Origin: Alphaproteobacteria bacterium
GTDB taxonomy: Bacteria > Pseudomonadota > Alphaproteobacteria > Rickettsiales > VGDC01
Direction of reading: 5' to 3'
NCBI GenBank assembly: GCA_022450665.1
Contig: JAKUPQ010000024.1
Location: 1 to 32,123, forward strand
DNA: 32,123 nucleotides
How positions within the stretch are numbered: position 1 is the first letter of the stretch; each line of letters starts with the position of its first letter. Below the pieces are notes generated by a model. It did no database searches, was not told the origin of the DNA, and saw only the letters and a program-made list of their open reading frames with translations. The position numbers and the translations under genes are program-made. Of the stretch, positions 1 through 8,060 are shown piece after piece.

Positions 1-223
1 CAGGAAAAAACAATACCAATGCGTGATCGATTGTTTCATGTGAAACATTGTTTTGTAAACGCCGTAGCGCCGCCATGCGCGGCTTGGGGGCAGAGGTGGC
101 AGACATCAACTCAAGCGTGGCTTTAGCATGGGCACCAGAAATACGAAACACAGCCACCCCTGATGTGCCGGCAGGAGTGGCAGGGGCAAAAATCGTATCA
201 TTTATCGTTGGTGTTTGTGCCAT
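1..223 (-). CDS. mnmE: tRNA modification GTPase MnmE (TrmE), N-terminal part, cut by the window edge
   Basis: The minus strand from an ATG at 223 stays open for 74 codons to the window edge. It begins MAQTPTINDTIFAPATPAG and continues with GVAVFRISGAHA, the hallmark start of the MnmE formyl-THF-binding domain (family pattern: DTI-A-ATP-G-GVAV-RISG). MnmE works with MnmG to modify the wobble uridine (cmnm5U34) of certain tRNAs, in the cytoplasm. The GTPase domain lies beyond the left edge. The ribosome binding site is weak (GAAGC just upstream). The gene is divergent from the quinone oxidoreductase at 301, and the 77-bp gap must hold both promoters, though I see no clear hexamers. In many bacteria mnmE is followed by mnmG, rsmG, parA and parB near the origin. 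That would place those genes off the left end, which is inference. Confidence 0.93.
   Translation of the reverse strand, partial: MAQTPTINDTIFAPATPAGTSGVAVFRISGAHAKATLELMSATSAPKPRMAALRRLQNNVSHETIDHALVLFFP
32..47. promoter_or_regulatory. parS: parS-like centromere site (ParB binding), inside mnmE
   Basis: The sequence TGTTTCATGTGAAACA differs by one base (T for C at the eighth position) from the widely conserved chromosomal parS consensus TGTTTCACGTGAAACA. It lies inside the coding sequence of mnmE, about 60 codons from its start. ParB binds parS and loads onto flanking DNA, and ParA then segregates the origin region. parS sites cluster near the origin, often in or around the mnmE-mnmG-rsmG-parAB region. 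I saw no second full-length match by eye in this window. The match is direct observation; function is inference from consensus and gene context. Confidence 0.75.
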
Positions 224-300
224 TTGCTTCTACAATCGCGGTTTATTATTCACATCGCTGTTCTGAATAAGGGCGCGAAGCATAACGCAAAAGGAACGAT

Positions 301-1281
301 ATGGCAAAAGCTATCCGTTTACATCAGGCTGGCAACCCCGACCAAATGCACTGGGAAGATATAGCCATGCCAACTCCAAAAGCCGGAGAAGTGCTGTTAC
401 GTCAAACTGCCGTGGGCTTAAATTATATCGACATATATCACCGCTCTGGCTTATATCCGCTATCGGCATATCCGGCGATATTGGGTTTGGAAGCTTGCGG
501 CGAGGTGGAGGCTTTGGGCGATGGAGTAAGTAACATAGCAATAGGCGATCGCGTGGCCTATGGCGGCGGCCCCATGGGTGCTTATGCTGAGTACCGCACC
601 ATACCATCGCAATATTGCGCTAAAATACCCGATGCAATTAGCAACACCCAGGCCGCCGCCAGTATGGTGCAGGGCATCACGGCACATTTTCTTGTGCAAA
701 GAACCGTAAAATTAAAGGCAGGAGACAGCTGTTTGATCCATGCCGCAGCTGGCGGGGTGGGAACGTTACTTTGCCAATGGGCAAAGCATATGGGCGTGAC
801 TGTCTTGGGTACGGTGAGCAGTGAAGAAAAAGCAGCCCATGCCAGCGCCCACGGATGCGACCATCCAATTATATACACGCAAGAAAACGTTGTAGATCGT
901 GTACAAAGCCTCACACAGGGGCAAGGCGTGAATGTGGTGTACGATTCTGTAGGTAAAGATACGTTTATGGCCTCGTTAGATTGTTTGCGCATGTTTGGTA
1001 CATTAGTGAGCTTTGGTCAGGCCTCGGGGCCGGTGCCGCCATTTGATATTAGCTTGCTGGCGCTAAAAGGTTCATTGTATCTGTGCAGGCCAAATTATAT
1101 GAACTATACCCAAGATAATGTAGAATATCACCGCGCTATCCAAGCTATGTTTGGCTTGATAGAGCAGGGGGTGCTAAAGGTGGAAATCGGCCAAACTTAT
1201 CCACTAGCACAAGCTGCACAGGCGCATAGAGATTTAGAATCCCGTAAAACCACTGGTGCTACCGTATTGTGTATAGAGTAG
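301..1281 (+). CDS. Zinc-independent quinone oxidoreductase (NADPH:quinone reductase, MDR superfamily)
   Basis: This 326-residue protein has the usual length for QOR enzymes, which reduce quinones or other enones with NADPH in the cytoplasm. The N-terminal GroES-like domain carries NYIDIYHRSGLYP (41-53) and a GLEACGEVEALG segment (62-73). The nucleotide-binding Rossmann fold carries AAAGGVG (148-154). The structural and catalytic zinc cysteines of alcohol dehydrogenases are absent, which supports the QOR subgroup. The start is set by an AAAGGAACG ribosome binding site just upstream of the ATG. It is a single gene, divergent from mnmE and convergent with the glycoside hydrolase gene, whose stop codon lies one base beyond its own. 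The substrate cannot be read from the sequence, so no gene symbol is assigned, though it resembles E. coli Qor. Confidence 0.88.
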   Translation: MAKAIRLHQAGNPDQMHWEDIAMPTPKAGEVLLRQTAVGLNYIDIYHRSGLYPLSAYPAILGLEACGEVEALGDGVSNIAIGDRVAYGGGPMGAYAEYRTIPSQYCAKIPDAISNTQAAASMVQGITAHFLVQRTVKLKAGDSCLIHAAAGGVGTLLCQWAKHMGVTVLGTVSSEEKAAHASAHGCDHPIIYTQENVVDRVQSLTQGQGVNVVYDSVGKDTFMASLDCLRMFGTLVSFGQASGPVPPFDISLLALKGSLYLCRPNYMNYTQDNVEYHRAIQAMFGLIEQGVLKVEIGQTYPLAQAAQAHRDLESRKTTGATVLCIE

Positions 1282-1282
1282 T

Positions 1283-2272
1283 TTATTGCGTTAGCGGCTT
1301 GGTAAAGCGCGGATGATTGGCAAAGCGGTTAAAATGTTCTTGTGCCTCCGGTACAGGGCGCCCCGCTTTGGTGTAGCCTATACGGGCATCGCCGTTATCG
1401 AATACAATATACATTTTTAACCGTGGCATTACATCTTGGTCAATTGCATCATACATAGCATCGAATTGCTTAAGCATATGCTCTTCACCACCTATAGCGC
1501 CAAACTCAACCAAACCCCATGGCTTGCTTAAATAATCATGCTCGGCGTTACTATTTTCGGTGAAAAAATTATATAAGCGCATTGGCGAAGCTGGCCAATC
1601 AAGACGTTTATTGGCATAGGAATTCCACGTCAGCCAGTCTACTAAATCATTGCCCGGCCATAAATCATTTACCATGCAATGCCACCGCTCATAGCCCATA
1701 TAATTCATCGTCCATACAACATTATCTACGCCTAAGGCATCAAAACGGTTGCGAATGTTTTGCCACATAGCACGATAATCTTTTGGGGTGCCTGCTTTGG
1801 GTTTATCACTATAGCTTTTGCACGAAGTACCATCTTCCACCTGATCTTCAGGCTCATGATAAATAGTGAGAAAAATTTTATGCGGAGCAACGCTTTTAAT
1901 ACTCTGTGCCATTTCATCAATGGTGGCATTTACGGCGTCGTTCGACCCGTTTGCATCGCTCCAGCGGGCGGCAGGTTTCCAATTGGTCATAAGTAGTGTG
2001 TCGGAGCGGGTGATAAAATAAATGTCATCTTCGCTTAGCTGATTGCTTCCAACCCCATGATAGGTATGAGCAATATCCACTCTACGTCCTAAGCGGCTTT
2101 CAAAATGTTCTATCTGGTTGCGCATTCCCCGTGCAACGGCAGGATATTTATTGGCATTTGCTCCAAACCACACACGGCAATGATTAACGAGTTTGTCATC
2201 AATGCAGGTTTCCTGCGCATGTGCAGGGGAAAAGCTGATTAAAAAGCTTAGCATCAATAGAATCTTGCGCAT
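1283..2272 (-). CDS. Secreted glycoside hydrolase, GH26-like (clan GH-A)
   Basis: This 329-residue protein has a Sec signal peptide (residues 1-19 or 20; hydrophobic LLMLSFLISF, then AHA-QE). Two segments look like a clan GH-A active site. FLTIYHEPED carries the candidate acid/base E140, preceded by His as in GH26 mannanases. PWGLVEFG carries the candidate nucleophile E256. A WTMNYMGYERW stretch (187-197) fits a substrate-cleft strand. GH26 members cleave beta-mannan and related glycans; the real substrate here is unknown. The protein is predicted to be exported or periplasmic. The start has a good AAGGTGG site. The gene lies 17 bp after yejF on the same strand, so it may be the last gene of the yej operon, an unusual companion for a peptide importer. 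The family call rests on motifs only. Confidence 0.6.
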   Translation of the reverse strand: MRKILLMLSFLISFSPAHAQETCIDDKLVNHCRVWFGANANKYPAVARGMRNQIEHFESRLGRRVDIAHTYHGVGSNQLSEDDIYFITRSDTLLMTNWKPAARWSDANGSNDAVNATIDEMAQSIKSVAPHKIFLTIYHEPEDQVEDGTSCKSYSDKPKAGTPKDYRAMWQNIRNRFDALGVDNVVWTMNYMGYERWHCMVNDLWPGNDLVDWLTWNSYANKRLDWPASPMRLYNFFTENSNAEHDYLSKPWGLVEFGAIGGEEHMLKQFDAMYDAIDQDVMPRLKMYIVFDNGDARIGYTKAGRPVPEAQEHFNRFANHPRFTKPLTQ

Positions 2273-2289
2273 GGAACCACCTTGTTTTG

Positions 2290-3894
2290 TTATAAGTCTT
2301 TACCAAAGGCTGCATCAATTAGCTTTTTAGTATAAGCGTTTTGCGGAGCATCGAAAATATTTTTTGCGCTGCCTTCTTCGACAATTTCGCCTTTTTTCAT
2401 AACAATAACGTAATGGCTCAGGGCTTTTACAACGCGTAGGTCATGGCTGATAAACATATAGCTCAGCCCATAACGCTGTTGGAAATCACGAAGTAAATCA
2501 ATAATTTGTGCTTGTACAGATAGGTCGAGAGCCGAAGTAGGCTCATCCAACACAATAAATTGCGGTTTGAGTATCATTGCGCGGGCGATAGAAATACGCT
2601 GGCGCTGGCCGCCACTAAATTCATGGGGGTAGCGATCAATACTATCAGCGGGCAAGTCAACTTCTTGCAACATATCAACAATCATCTGCTGGCGTTCGGC
2701 TTTGCTGGCGCCAATATTATGCACCTCTAAGCCTTCGCCAATAATTTGCCCTACGGTCATGCGCGGGTTGAGGCTACTATACGGATCTTGAAATACCAAT
2801 TGCATTTTATGGCGCAACGGGCGCATGGCCTTGGTGTTGCAATCATCTATCCGCTCGCCCAAAAACACAATAGAGCCTTCGCTGCGAATCAACCGTAGAA
2901 GGGAAAATCCAAGGGTGGATTTACCACTGCCGGATTCTCCTACCACGCCTACGGTAGTGCCTTCGGTAATCGCTACGCTCAGTCCTTTTACCGCTTCGTT
3001 ATATTGTTGGTTCCACGGGAATAATGGCTTATTGCTTGGATACTTAACCACCAGATTTTCGCAGCGCATTAATACCGGCGGTGTGCCTTCTACGGCAAGC
3101 GCTTCGCCCGAAGGCTCGGAAGCCAGCAATTTTTGGGTATAAGCATGTTGCGGTTGAGTAAATAGCGGCTCGGTCGTGTTCGTTTCAACAATTTGGCCTT
3201 GTTGCATTACCGCAACGCGATCGGCCACTTTGCGCACAATGGTTAAGTCATGAGTAATAAGCAAAATCGCCATTTTTGATTTTTTTTGCAGGTCTTTTAA
3301 CAGCGTGAGCACTTGCGATTGTACTGTTACATCTAATGCGGTGGTGGGTTCATCGGCAATCAATAAATCAGGTTTATTGGCCATGGCCATGGCAATCATC
3401 ACCCGTTGGCGCTCCCCGCCGGAAAGCTGGTGCGGCATTGCATTGAGGCGGTCTTTAAGATGCGACAAACCCACTTCGTCCAGCAAGGTGCGAACTTGTT
3501 CCACGGCATCGGGGCGCTTTAAGCCACTTTGATGCAGAAACAACACCTCGCTAACTTGTTTGAAAATGTTGTGCAGCGGATTCAAAGCGCTCATAGGCTC
3601 TTGAAAAATCATCGAAATGCGGTTGCCGCGTATATTGCGAAGCATTTGCTCATTTGCGTTAATTAGCTCTTTGCCTTCAAATGTTACGCTGGAGCCTTCG
3701 GGGTGATAGGCTGTAGGGTAGGGCAATAGCTGTAAAACCGACATAGCTACGGTAGATTTGCCAGAGCCGGATTCGCCGACCAATGCCAATAATTCGCCCT
3801 TATTGATCGAAAAAGAGACATTTTTCACCGCATGCACATCGCCATGATGGGTTTTAAACGATACGGAGAGGTTTTTTACGTCCAATAAGGCCAT
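2290..3894 (-). CDS. yejF: YejF, ABC transporter ATPase with two fused nucleotide-binding domains
   Basis: This 534-residue protein has two complete ABC modules. NBD1: Walker A GESGSGKST (40-48), signature LSGGERQ (158-164), Walker B LLIADEP (177-183), H-loop in ITHD. NBD2: Walker A GESGSGKST (319-327), signature FSGGQRQ (426-432), Walker B IVLDEP (447-452), ISHD. Both sites look catalytically intact. It powers the YejBE permease for peptide uptake at the inner membrane; in E. coli the system imports microcin C. I chose the ATG at 3894 because AAAGGAG lies just upstream and YejE ends one base away (TGA-T-ATG). A longer reading frame extends 19 codons into yejE without a ribosome site. It is the fourth gene of the yejABEF order, followed by the hydrolase gene. 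Confidence 0.94.
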   Translation of the reverse strand: MALLDVKNLSVSFKTHHGDVHAVKNVSFSINKGELLALVGESGSGKSTVAMSVLQLLPYPTAYHPEGSSVTFEGKELINANEQMLRNIRGNRISMIFQEPMSALNPLHNIFKQVSEVLFLHQSGLKRPDAVEQVRTLLDEVGLSHLKDRLNAMPHQLSGGERQRVMIAMAMANKPDLLIADEPTTALDVTVQSQVLTLLKDLQKKSKMAILLITHDLTIVRKVADRVAVMQQGQIVETNTTEPLFTQPQHAYTQKLLASEPSGEALAVEGTPPVLMRCENLVVKYPSNKPLFPWNQQYNEAVKGLSVAITEGTTVGVVGESGSGKSTLGFSLLRLIRSEGSIVFLGERIDDCNTKAMRPLRHKMQLVFQDPYSSLNPRMTVGQIIGEGLEVHNIGASKAERQQMIVDMLQEVDLPADSIDRYPHEFSGGQRQRISIARAMILKPQFIVLDEPTSALDLSVQAQIIDLLRDFQQRYGLSYMFISHDLRVVKALSHYVIVMKKGEIVEEGSAKNIFDAPQNAYTKKLIDAAFGKDL

Positions 3895-3895
3895 A

Positions 3896-4921
3896 TCAGG
3901 CTCCTTTACGTGGGTCGAGAGCATCGCGTACCGCTTCACCCATAAACACAAGCATACTCATCATCAATGCCAGAATTGTAAAGCCAGACATTAGCAACCA
4001 TGGCGCATGCACATTGTCTTTACCCTGCTTGAGTAATTCGCCCAGAGAAGCAGACCCAGGAGGTAAGCCAAAACCCAGAAAATCAAGGGCAGTAAGGGAG
4101 GTGATGGAAATGTTCAATACAATAGGAATCAGCGTTAGCCCAGCCACAAATGCATTGGGCAATACATGACGAAAAATGATGGTTTTTTCTTTTACGCCCA
4201 GCGACCTTGCGGCGCGAACGTAATCGAGGTTACGGGTTTTCAGGCATTCGGCCCGTACCACATCCACCATATATACCCACATCACAAATACCATTACGCC
4301 AAGCAATGTCCAGAAACTCGGGGTAATCATGCTGGCAATGGTAATAAGCAGCACTAAGAACGGGATAGAGTTGAGGACTTCAATCAAGCGCTGGATAATT
4401 AAGTCGGTCCAACCGCCAAAATAGCCCTGCACAGCGCCAGCCACAATGCCAACAAAGGCGCTGATAGTGGTTAGAAGCAGGCCAAATATCATCGAAATGC
4501 GAAAACCATAAATCAAGCGCGCCGTCACATCGCGCCCCTGATCATCGGTACCCAGCATGTGCCGTTCATTGGGGGCGGCGGGTGCTGAGGCTGTGTTATC
4601 AAAATCAATGGTTAGGTTATAATAGCGAATGAGTGGCCAATAGATTTTGCCATCGCCTTGTTCGATCAGCTCTGTAACAAACGGGTCGCGATAATCTGCT
4701 TCGGTTTCAAACTCACCGCCATAGGTGGTTTCGGCCACGCGCTCTAATACCGGAAAATATGTTTCGCCATTATATTGCACCATTAAAGGCTTATCATTAG
4801 CAATAAATTCGGCAAACAGGCTGAGCACAAACATGATGCTCAAAATCACAAAAGACCAATATCCACGACGATTGTTGCGGAATTTGTGAAGTCGGCGTTG
4901 CATAATGGGGGAAAGCGCCAT
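3896..4921 (-). CDS. yejE: YejE, inner-membrane permease of a peptide ABC transporter
   Basis: This 341-residue protein resembles DppC/OppC-type permeases. A basic N-terminus (MQRRLHKFRNNRRGYWSF) leads into the first membrane helix (about 22-40). A periplasmic segment follows, then five further helices. HMLGTDDQGRDV (121-132) is the conserved entry to the permease domain, and ARSLGVKEKTIIFRHVLPN (238-256) is the EAA coupling loop that contacts the ATPase. The start at 4921 gives the normal family N-terminus and sits next to the yejB stop codon (TAA-T-ATG), so translation is probably coupled. It pairs with YejB to form the channel. The YejE-specific N-terminal insert (about 50-120) matches the long periplasmic loop of this subfamily. 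Confidence 0.93.
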   Translation of the reverse strand: MALSPIMQRRLHKFRNNRRGYWSFVILSIMFVLSLFAEFIANDKPLMVQYNGETYFPVLERVAETTYGGEFETEADYRDPFVTELIEQGDGKIYWPLIRYYNLTIDFDNTASAPAAPNERHMLGTDDQGRDVTARLIYGFRISMIFGLLLTTISAFVGIVAGAVQGYFGGWTDLIIQRLIEVLNSIPFLVLLITIASMITPSFWTLLGVMVFVMWVYMVDVVRAECLKTRNLDYVRAARSLGVKEKTIIFRHVLPNAFVAGLTLIPIVLNISITSLTALDFLGFGLPPGSASLGELLKQGKDNVHAPWLLMSGFTILALMMSMLVFMGEAVRDALDPRKGA

Positions 4922-4922
4922 A

Positions 4923-6002
4923 TTACACATCCCTCGCTTCAAAGTCGATGCGTGGGTCAATGGCCACATAAAGCAAATCACCCAGCAATTTAGTAATAAG
5001 GCTAACCATACCAAAGATAAAAATCAGCCCAAGAATGAGCGGAAAATCACGGTTGATCGCCGCTTCAAATGCCAGTAATCCCATGCCGTTCAGTCCGAAA
5101 ATAATTTCGATAAGAATGGCGCCGGTGAAAATAGCGCCGACAAAAGCGGCAGGAAAGTTTGCAACTACAACCAGCATGGCGTTACGGAACACATGGCCGT
5201 ATAAAATGCGGTTTTCTTTTAGCCCCTTAGCGCGGGCGGTGGTGACGTATTGTTTGCCAATTTCTTCGATGAATGCATTTTTTGTGAGCATAGTGATAGT
5301 GGCAAAAGATCCAATAAGCATCGATAGTACCGGTAACGCCAAATGATGCGCCAAGTCAGCAAATTTACCAAAAAATGAGAGTTCTTCGAAATTTTGCGAG
5401 GTAAGCCCCTGCAATGGGAACCAGTCAAGATAGTTGCCACCGGCAAATAGCACCATAAGGAACACCGCAAGCACAAAACTGGGAATTGCGTAACCTACAA
5501 TAATGGCCACGCTTGTCCAGATATCAAACCGGTTGCCGTCGCTTACGGCTTTGCGAATGCCCAGAGGAATGGAAATAAGATAGGTGAAGAATAATGTCGT
5601 CAGACCCAGCGCCATGGTGGTGGGTAATCGTTCTATAATCAGCGTGGTTACATTGGCATCCCTGTAATAACTGTCGCCAAACTGAAAAGTAGCAAATTGC
5701 TTTACGGTTAAGATAAAGCGTTCGTGCAGGGGTTTATCGAATCCGTATAGCGCTTCAAGTTCTTTAATGAGTTCGGGTGGAAGTCCTTGGCCTGCCTGAG
5801 AAGGGTTGGAAATTCCGGCAGAAATTGAACCGCTGGTATCGCTACCGCCACCGAAGCCACCACCAGTTTTGCCACTAAGTTTCGACACCATTTGCTCAAC
5901 TGGTCCCCCGGGCATGAATTGTACCAATGCAAAATTGAGCAAAATAATGCCAAATAACGTAATCAGCATAAATATCAAACGGCGAACGATGTAAGCGGCC
6001 AT
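4923..6002 (-). CDS. yejB: YejB, inner-membrane permease of a peptide ABC transporter
   Basis: This 359-residue protein is of DppB/OppB type. It begins MAAYIVRRLIFMLITLFGI, the standard first helix, and has the FMPGGPVEQ motif (29-37) seen in this family. The EAA loop is TTARAKGLKENRILYGHVFRN (254-274). A Gly/Ser-rich low-complexity stretch (about 44-74, containing GGGFGGGS) lies in the first periplasmic loop; YejB proteins have a long loop here, so it is probably a flexible spacer. The start codon follows the yejA stop with one base between (TAA-C-ATG), so the two are translationally coupled. It forms the translocation pore with YejE. Confidence 0.93.
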   Translation of the reverse strand: MAAYIVRRLIFMLITLFGIILLNFALVQFMPGGPVEQMVSKLSGKTGGGFGGGSDTSGSISAGISNPSQAGQGLPPELIKELEALYGFDKPLHERFILTVKQFATFQFGDSYYRDANVTTLIIERLPTTMALGLTTLFFTYLISIPLGIRKAVSDGNRFDIWTSVAIIVGYAIPSFVLAVFLMVLFAGGNYLDWFPLQGLTSQNFEELSFFGKFADLAHHLALPVLSMLIGSFATITMLTKNAFIEEIGKQYVTTARAKGLKENRILYGHVFRNAMLVVVANFPAAFVGAIFTGAILIEIIFGLNGMGLLAFEAAINRDFPLILGLIFIFGMVSLITKLLGDLLYVAIDPRIDFEARDV

Positions 6003-6003
6003 G

Positions 6004-8052
6004 TTATTTTGCCTTTGTTTCCGTGGGTTTGCGGGCAGAATCAGGAGTGGTTAAATCTTTTAACTCCTCAGGGCTTTTCATCCACCATGTACTCACACCC
6101 ATATCATAACTTGGCGCGGTTTCTGGCTTGTGAAACTTATTCCAATGCACCAGGCGAAAGCCTTTTACGTGATATTGCGGGATGGTGTAATGCTCCCAGA
6201 GCAAAATGCGGTCAAGGGCATGGGCAGCGGTTTCCAGTTCTTCAAGTGTCTGTGCCTGCTCGATACGCGTAATCATAGCGTCCACCGCAGGATTGCAGAT
6301 TTCGCCATAGTTCAACGATCCGACCACTTCGGCAGTGGCACAAGACCAATAATTGCGCTGTTCAATGCTGGGGAAAAATACGCCGTTATTGTACCACCAT
6401 ACGCCGATACTAAAATCTTTATTATCCAGTAAAAGCTGATGCTGAGCGATTTCTACAATCTTAATATCAGCGGGAATACCAAGTTTTTTCAGGTTATTAA
6501 CCATTGGGGCAAATACCCGTGAAAACGATGGCTCATAATAAAGAAAGGTTGCTGTAAGTGGCTCGCCGGTTTCTTTATGCTCACGCACTCCGTCATCGTT
6601 AAGCACATAGCCAGCTTCATTCAACAGGCGCTGTGCCTTTAACAAGTTGTCACGAATAGTGGTGTCGCCGCTTTCTGTAGTAGGAACTTTAAATTCACTA
6701 GTGAATAACTGCGGAGGCAAACTGTCGCGATAAGGTTCCAAAAGCTTCAGTTCTTCTTCGCTTGGCAACCCACGCGCTGCAAAGGAAGTGTTTTCAAAAA
6801 AGCTGGTATTTTGTTCATAGGCGCCATAAAAAATCACCCGATTTGTCCATTCAAAATCAAAAGCCAAGCCAATAGCTTCGCGCACTTTTCGGTCAGGATA
6901 CGTATTGGCCTGAAGCACAAAGGATTGGTTGCCCGTAGGCAGTTTATGGGGAACAAATTGTTTGATAAGGCTGCCATTTTGAGTGGCTGGTGTATCATAA
7001 GCCGTTGCCCAGTTGCGCGATACATTTTCTTCACGCAGGTCGTATTGGCCAGATTTTATGCCTTCGAGTGCTACGGTGCCATCACGAAAAGTAGTGAAAT
7101 GGATCGTATCGAAGTTATTTTGGCCGCGCATTACCGGTAAATCCTGCGCCCAGTAATCGGCAACGCGGCTATAGGTAATAGTGCGCCCCTGATCTACATC
7201 GGTGATGCGGTAAGGGCCGCTGGCAAGGGCTGGCACAAGGGTCGAACGATCAAACTCTCTGGCATCTTCTCCAGTATATACTTTCTTCGGCAAAATGGGG
7301 ATTTGCGCTACGATTAAAGGCAATTTGCGAAAGTTTTTGGTAGTAAAAGATAAACGCACGCTATTAAGGCCGGTGCGTTTTACTTCTTTGAGTTGTTGCA
7401 GTAAAATTTTAAATGAGGGATCGCCCTTTTCCGGCAAAATGGTAAAGGTAAAAATTACATCTTCTACGGTAATAGGGCTGCCATCGTGCCATTCGGCCTC
7501 TTCACGCAATGTAAACTCTACCCATGAAAAATCTTTGGCAAGCTCTGCGGACTCGGCAATTAATCCATATAATGTCTGAGGTTCATCAAGCGATGGCACC
7601 ATCAGTGAATCATAGGTAATATCATTCACCCGGTCGCGGAATGTGTGATCGGTGCCGTAATTTCCCGGGGCTTTGGTGCCTTTAAGCGCGAAGGCGTGTA
7701 CGGTATCGAATGGCAGAAAATATCCCAGATTTAGTCGCCCGCCACGGGGTGCTTTGGGGTTAACATAATCAAAATGCTCAAAGCCTTTTTTATATTTTGG
7801 CTTGCCAAACATTGTTAATGCGTGACTCACGCCTGAGGAGGGCGAAGCGCTTTCGCTATCCGAAAGGTCTTGTGAATCAAGTGCCTCTTGATTAGCGGCA
7901 GCGTTTTTTGCATCGCTGGTGGCTTCGGCAGATGCCTCGGCCGCATTTGTTGGGGTGCCGGGTTGTTCTTGCTGGGCTGCAACGCTCACAGGATACACGC
8001 CAAGCATCAATATGCATAAACCAGAAGACAATAGATGGGTGTAATTGCGCAT
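6004..8052 (-). CDS. yejA: YejA, periplasmic peptide-binding protein (SBP family 5)
   Basis: This 682-residue protein has a signal peptide (1-26, ending VSVAA-QQ) and a low-complexity Ala/Glu/Ser-rich linker (about 27-75). The family-5 solute-binding domain follows. Landmarks: GYFLPFDTVHAFALKG (about 110), the typical YejA entry, and EAEWHDGSPITVEDVIFTF (about 185-205), the conserved FxxxWHDGxPxxAxDVxFTF motif of oligopeptide-binding proteins. It delivers peptides to YejBE. Known substrates of homologues include microcin C and, in some alphaproteobacteria, murein fragments; the substrate here is not determined. The protein is longer than many homologues mainly because of the N-terminal linker. 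It lies 8 bp after the qmcA stop, so the yej genes probably share a transcript with nfeD-qmcA. Confidence 0.92.
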   Translation of the reverse strand: MRNYTHLLSSGLCILMLGVYPVSVAAQQEQPGTPTNAAEASAEATSDAKNAAANQEALDSQDLSDSESASPSSGVSHALTMFGKPKYKKGFEHFDYVNPKAPRGGRLNLGYFLPFDTVHAFALKGTKAPGNYGTDHTFRDRVNDITYDSLMVPSLDEPQTLYGLIAESAELAKDFSWVEFTLREEAEWHDGSPITVEDVIFTFTILPEKGDPSFKILLQQLKEVKRTGLNSVRLSFTTKNFRKLPLIVAQIPILPKKVYTGEDAREFDRSTLVPALASGPYRITDVDQGRTITYSRVADYWAQDLPVMRGQNNFDTIHFTTFRDGTVALEGIKSGQYDLREENVSRNWATAYDTPATQNGSLIKQFVPHKLPTGNQSFVLQANTYPDRKVREAIGLAFDFEWTNRVIFYGAYEQNTSFFENTSFAARGLPSEEELKLLEPYRDSLPPQLFTSEFKVPTTESGDTTIRDNLLKAQRLLNEAGYVLNDDGVREHKETGEPLTATFLYYEPSFSRVFAPMVNNLKKLGIPADIKIVEIAQHQLLLDNKDFSIGVWWYNNGVFFPSIEQRNYWSCATAEVVGSLNYGEICNPAVDAMITRIEQAQTLEELETAAHALDRILLWEHYTIPQYHVKGFRLVHWNKFHKPETAPSYDMGVSTWWMKSPEELKDLTTPDSARKPTETKAK

Positions 8053-8060
8053 TGTGACTA

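Noticed and set aside
48-266. A 72-codon plus-strand frame at the left edge
   Set aside because: The minus strand here encodes a convincing MnmE N-terminus, and the plus frame runs through its start region.
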